A DNA stretch of 64,000 nucleotides, from NCBI RefSeq assembly GCF_014297335.1, contig NZ_JACOQH010000009.1:1-64000 (forward strand), written 5' to 3'. Source of the DNA: Roseburia_D yibonii. GTDB lineage: Bacteria; Bacillota; Clostridia; Lachnospirales; Lachnospiraceae. The position numbers were made by a program, and so were the translations under genes. Positions 62,312 to 64,000 of this stretch are shown here, piece by piece. Each line of letters starts with the position of its first letter. The first letter of the stretch is position 1. The notes under the pieces were generated by a model. It was not told the origin of the DNA and did not search any database. It saw nothing but the letters and a program-made list of their open reading frames with translations.

Positions 62312-63020
62312 GAAAATGGCAGGACTGCTGTTGGGAGTCATGATGCTTTTTACAGCATCAACCACAGCATTTGCCTATGTAGATGAATCGGCAGAGGCAT
62401 CCAAAGTAGAGACAACTCAGACGGAACAGTCAACAGACAAAGAAGAGAAAAAGGACGAGGCGACAAACACAAACGAGGTGCTGCCGGAAGATGGAACAGA
62501 CAAGGGAACTGCATTTACGACACCTGGCAATGGTGAAGTCAAGGATGACATTACCGATGATTCCACAAAGGAATTTCTTACGGTTACAACGAAGAATAAC
62601 AACACTTTCTATATCGTGATCGACCGTAGTGCCACATCACAGAATGTCTATATGTTATCCCAGATTGATGAGAATGATCTGTCCGAATTTCTGGATAAAG
62701 ACAGCACTGCTACTGTCGTAACACCACAGCCAGATAAATCAAAGGTAGTGCTGGATGAAACAAATAATGAGGATGTAGACAAGGAAGCTACCATTGATCC
62801 GGAGAAAACAGCATCTGCAAAAACCAATATGGGTGCAATGGCAACAATCCTGATTTTGGCTCTCGGTGGTGTGGCAGCTTACTACTACTTCAAGATCTAT
62901 AAACCTAAAAAAGAGGAAGATGAGGATGATCAGCCGGAAGGTTTGGAAACAGGTGGACTGGAAGAAGTTCCGGATGAGGAAGAGTCTGAAGACGAAGATT
63001 TTGAAGAAAATGAAAAATAA
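62286..63020 (+). CDS. DUF4366 (CD1107-type) membrane-anchored protein (244 aa)
   Basis: Signal peptide (KKMAGLLLGVMMLFTASTTA then FAYV), an acidic Thr/Lys-rich extracellular linker, the conserved core TVTTKNNNTFYIVIDRSAT with YMLSQIDENDLSEFL, then one C-terminal membrane helix (MATILILALGGVAAYYYFKI) and an acidic cytoplasmic tail. Standard component of Tn1549-type transfer modules, probably at the cell surface. AAGGAGG precedes the ATG at 62286. Confidence 0.87.
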   Translation: MVKWKKMNKKMAGLLLGVMMLFTASTTAFAYVDESAEASKVETTQTEQSTDKEEKKDEATNTNEVLPEDGTDKGTAFTTPGNGEVKDDITDDSTKEFLTVTTKNNNTFYIVIDRSATSQNVYMLSQIDENDLSEFLDKDSTATVVTPQPDKSKVVLDETNNEDVDKEATIDPEKTASAKTNMGAMATILILALGGVAAYYYFKIYKPKKEEDEDDQPEGLETGGLEEVPDEEESEDEDFEENEK

Positions 63021-63043
63021 ATAAACTTTTTTAGCGGAGGGGG

Positions 63044-63080
63044 CTGTAAAACATGCTCTCTCCGTTTCGTTATATGAAGG
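63044..63080 (+). promoter_or_regulatory. 37-bp conserved motif, copy C
   Basis: Begins CTGTAAAACATGCTCT and ends CGTTTCGTTATATGAAGG. It differs from copy B at four positions. Here it overlaps the topoisomerase ribosome site (AAGGAGG, 63077-63083) and ends 12 bases before its ATG. Confidence 0.8.
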
Positions 63081-63092
63081 AGGTAATACATC

Positions 63093-64000
63093 ATGTATTT
63101 AGTAATTGCAGAAAAACCAAGTGTATCAAGAGCAATCGCAGAAGTGATTGGAGCACAGGAACGAGAAGACGGATATTTACAAGGAACCGACTGTATGGTC
63201 AGCTGGTGCTTCGGACATCTGGCCGAATATGTTTCACCGGATGCTTACGATGAGAAATTTAACCAGTGGAGATATGAAGATCTCCCGATCATCCCGAAAG
63301 ACTGGAAAGTTACAGTCTCAGAAGATAAGAAAGATCAGTTCTATATCTTAAAAAGACTGCTCAACAGTCCGGAAATTGAATACGTCGTAAATGCCTGTGA
63401 TGCCGGACGTGAAGGAGAATTAATCTTCAAACATGTCTATGACTTATCCGGAAGTAAAAAGCCGGTGAAACGATTATGGATCAGTTCTCTGGAAGATTCA
63501 GCAATCCTTGATGGAATGCAGCATCTGAGATCCGCAGAGGAATACCGACATCTGGCCGAAGCTGCTGTATGCCGTTCTCAGGCTGACTGGTTGGTAGGAA
63601 TGAATGCAACCAGAGCTTACACCACAAAGTACTTCAAAAAGCTGACCGTTGGAAGGGTTCAGACACCGACACTTGCCATGTTGGTGGAACGTGCCGGACA
63701 GATCAGCAATTTCCAGAAAGAAAAGTATTTCAATGTAGAACTGGATTGTGACGGAATTCCGGCAGTAAAGCCAAAGATCTTTGATCCGGATGAGGCGGAA
63801 CAGTTAAGAAGCAGATGCCATGGAAATGAAGCTATTGTCACTGCAGTAAAAGAAACGGAAAAGAAAGTAAAAGCACCAAAGCTTTATGACCTGACCACAC
63901 TGCAGAGAGAAGCAAACCGTATCTATGGAATGACAGCCAAACAGACACTGGATACCGCTCAGAGCCTGTACGAAAAGAAACTGATCACTTATCCAAGAAC
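63093..64000 (+). CDS. topB: DNA topoisomerase III, N-terminal part (302 aa in window)
   Basis: Type IA topoisomerase carried by the element. The TOPRIM domain has MYLVIAEKPSVSRAIAEVIG and DAGREGELIF near residue 105. RSQADWLVGMNATRAYT and LTVGRVQTPTLAMLVER follow, and YPR at the window edge is just past the expected active-site tyrosine (LITYPRT). It is thought to help resolve or relax DNA during element transfer and replication. The gene continues beyond the window. Confidence 0.95.
   Translation, partial: MYLVIAEKPSVSRAIAEVIGAQEREDGYLQGTDCMVSWCFGHLAEYVSPDAYDEKFNQWRYEDLPIIPKDWKVTVSEDKKDQFYILKRLLNSPEIEYVVNACDAGREGELIFKHVYDLSGSKKPVKRLWISSLEDSAILDGMQHLRSAEEYRHLAEAAVCRSQADWLVGMNATRAYTTKYFKKLTVGRVQTPTLAMLVERAGQISNFQKEKYFNVELDCDGIPAVKPKIFDPDEAEQLRSRCHGNEAIVTAVKETEKKVKAPKLYDLTTLQREANRIYGMTAKQTLDTAQSLYEKKLITYPR

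Larger units (their letters stand above)
24874..64000. mobile_element. Composite integrative island (Tn1549-type conjugative element plus nested unit), right end outside window
   Basis: From the first broken tRNA-Arg onward, core genes are replaced by a parB-parA-parB-repA module, resistance genes, mobilization genes and a complete conjugation gene set. These are VirD4, Maff2, VirB6-like, PrgI, VirB4, NlpC/P60, DUF4315, DUF4366 and topoisomerase III. The gene order matches C. difficile CTn/Tn1549-like elements. The exact left end is uncertain because three tRNA-Arg junctions occur in 400 bases. Integrase and ICE relaxase are not in the window. Confidence 0.9.

Noticed and set aside
63053..63253. 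66-residue frame beginning in motif copy C
   Set aside because: It overlaps topB in another frame and is a shadow; the topB start has the only good ribosome site.

Overview
This window comes from a low-to-mid GC Firmicute of the Lachnospiraceae (Clostridium cluster XIVa). The evidence is the family-typical DUF3881 and DUF4446 genes beside parAB, the 16S rRNA 5' end, and the gut-type conjugative element. Genus is not assigned. It contains the replication-origin neighbourhood followed by a composite mobile island that runs off the right edge.

Region 1 (1-24,770) is core chromosome. On the minus strand lie the 5' end of a 16S rRNA gene, tRNA-Ser(GCT), a two-subunit fumarase, a PF06541 membrane protein, and the run dnaA-dnaN-S4 protein-recF-gyrB-gyrA (listed in order of transcription). 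On the plus strand lie rpmH-rnpA-yidD-yidC-jag, then mnmE-mnmG-rsmG. DnaA boxes lie on both sides of dnaA. Next come an alpha/beta hydrolase, an operon of a coiled-coil protein and a LuxR-type response regulator behind a LexA-like box, two perfect parS palindromes, parA, parB, and the DUF4446 and DUF3881 genes.

Region 2 (24,780-25,600) is the island entry. Three tRNA-Arg(CCT) sequences lie in a row. The first two are broken at the same eight bases of the anticodon loop (CTCCTAAG) and the third is intact. A cluster of TTAGCTG heptamers follows, just before the island's parB-parA-parB-repA maintenance module.

Region 3 (about 30,800-40,120) is a smaller mobilizable unit nested in the island. 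It carries tnpV, tet(O) with a leader attenuator, tet(40), a truncated sigma-like gene, and a radical-SAM RlmN/Cfr-like methyltransferase plus KTR protein behind a leader-peptide attenuator. An HTH gene, mobC, a mobA relaxase, an HTH_16 gene and a terminal inverted repeat complete it. A broken zinc-ribbon gene lies at its right edge.

Region 4 (40,400-64,000) resumes the conjugative element of the Tn1549/C. difficile CTn type. It has a CpXC protein and an XRE repressor/ImmA-type protease pair facing a Y-family polymerase/YolD pair across overlapping promoters with four palindromic operators. An element-encoded sigma-like factor follows, then a 1,753-residue SpaA-type surface protein and the transfer module: PcfB, VirD4, Maff2, VirB6-like, PrgI, VirB4, an NlpC/P60 hydrolase, DUF4315, DUF4366 and topoisomerase III. 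A nearly identical 37-bp motif occurs three times here and nowhere else that I noticed.

Integrase, ICE relaxase, sortase and right end are not in the window.
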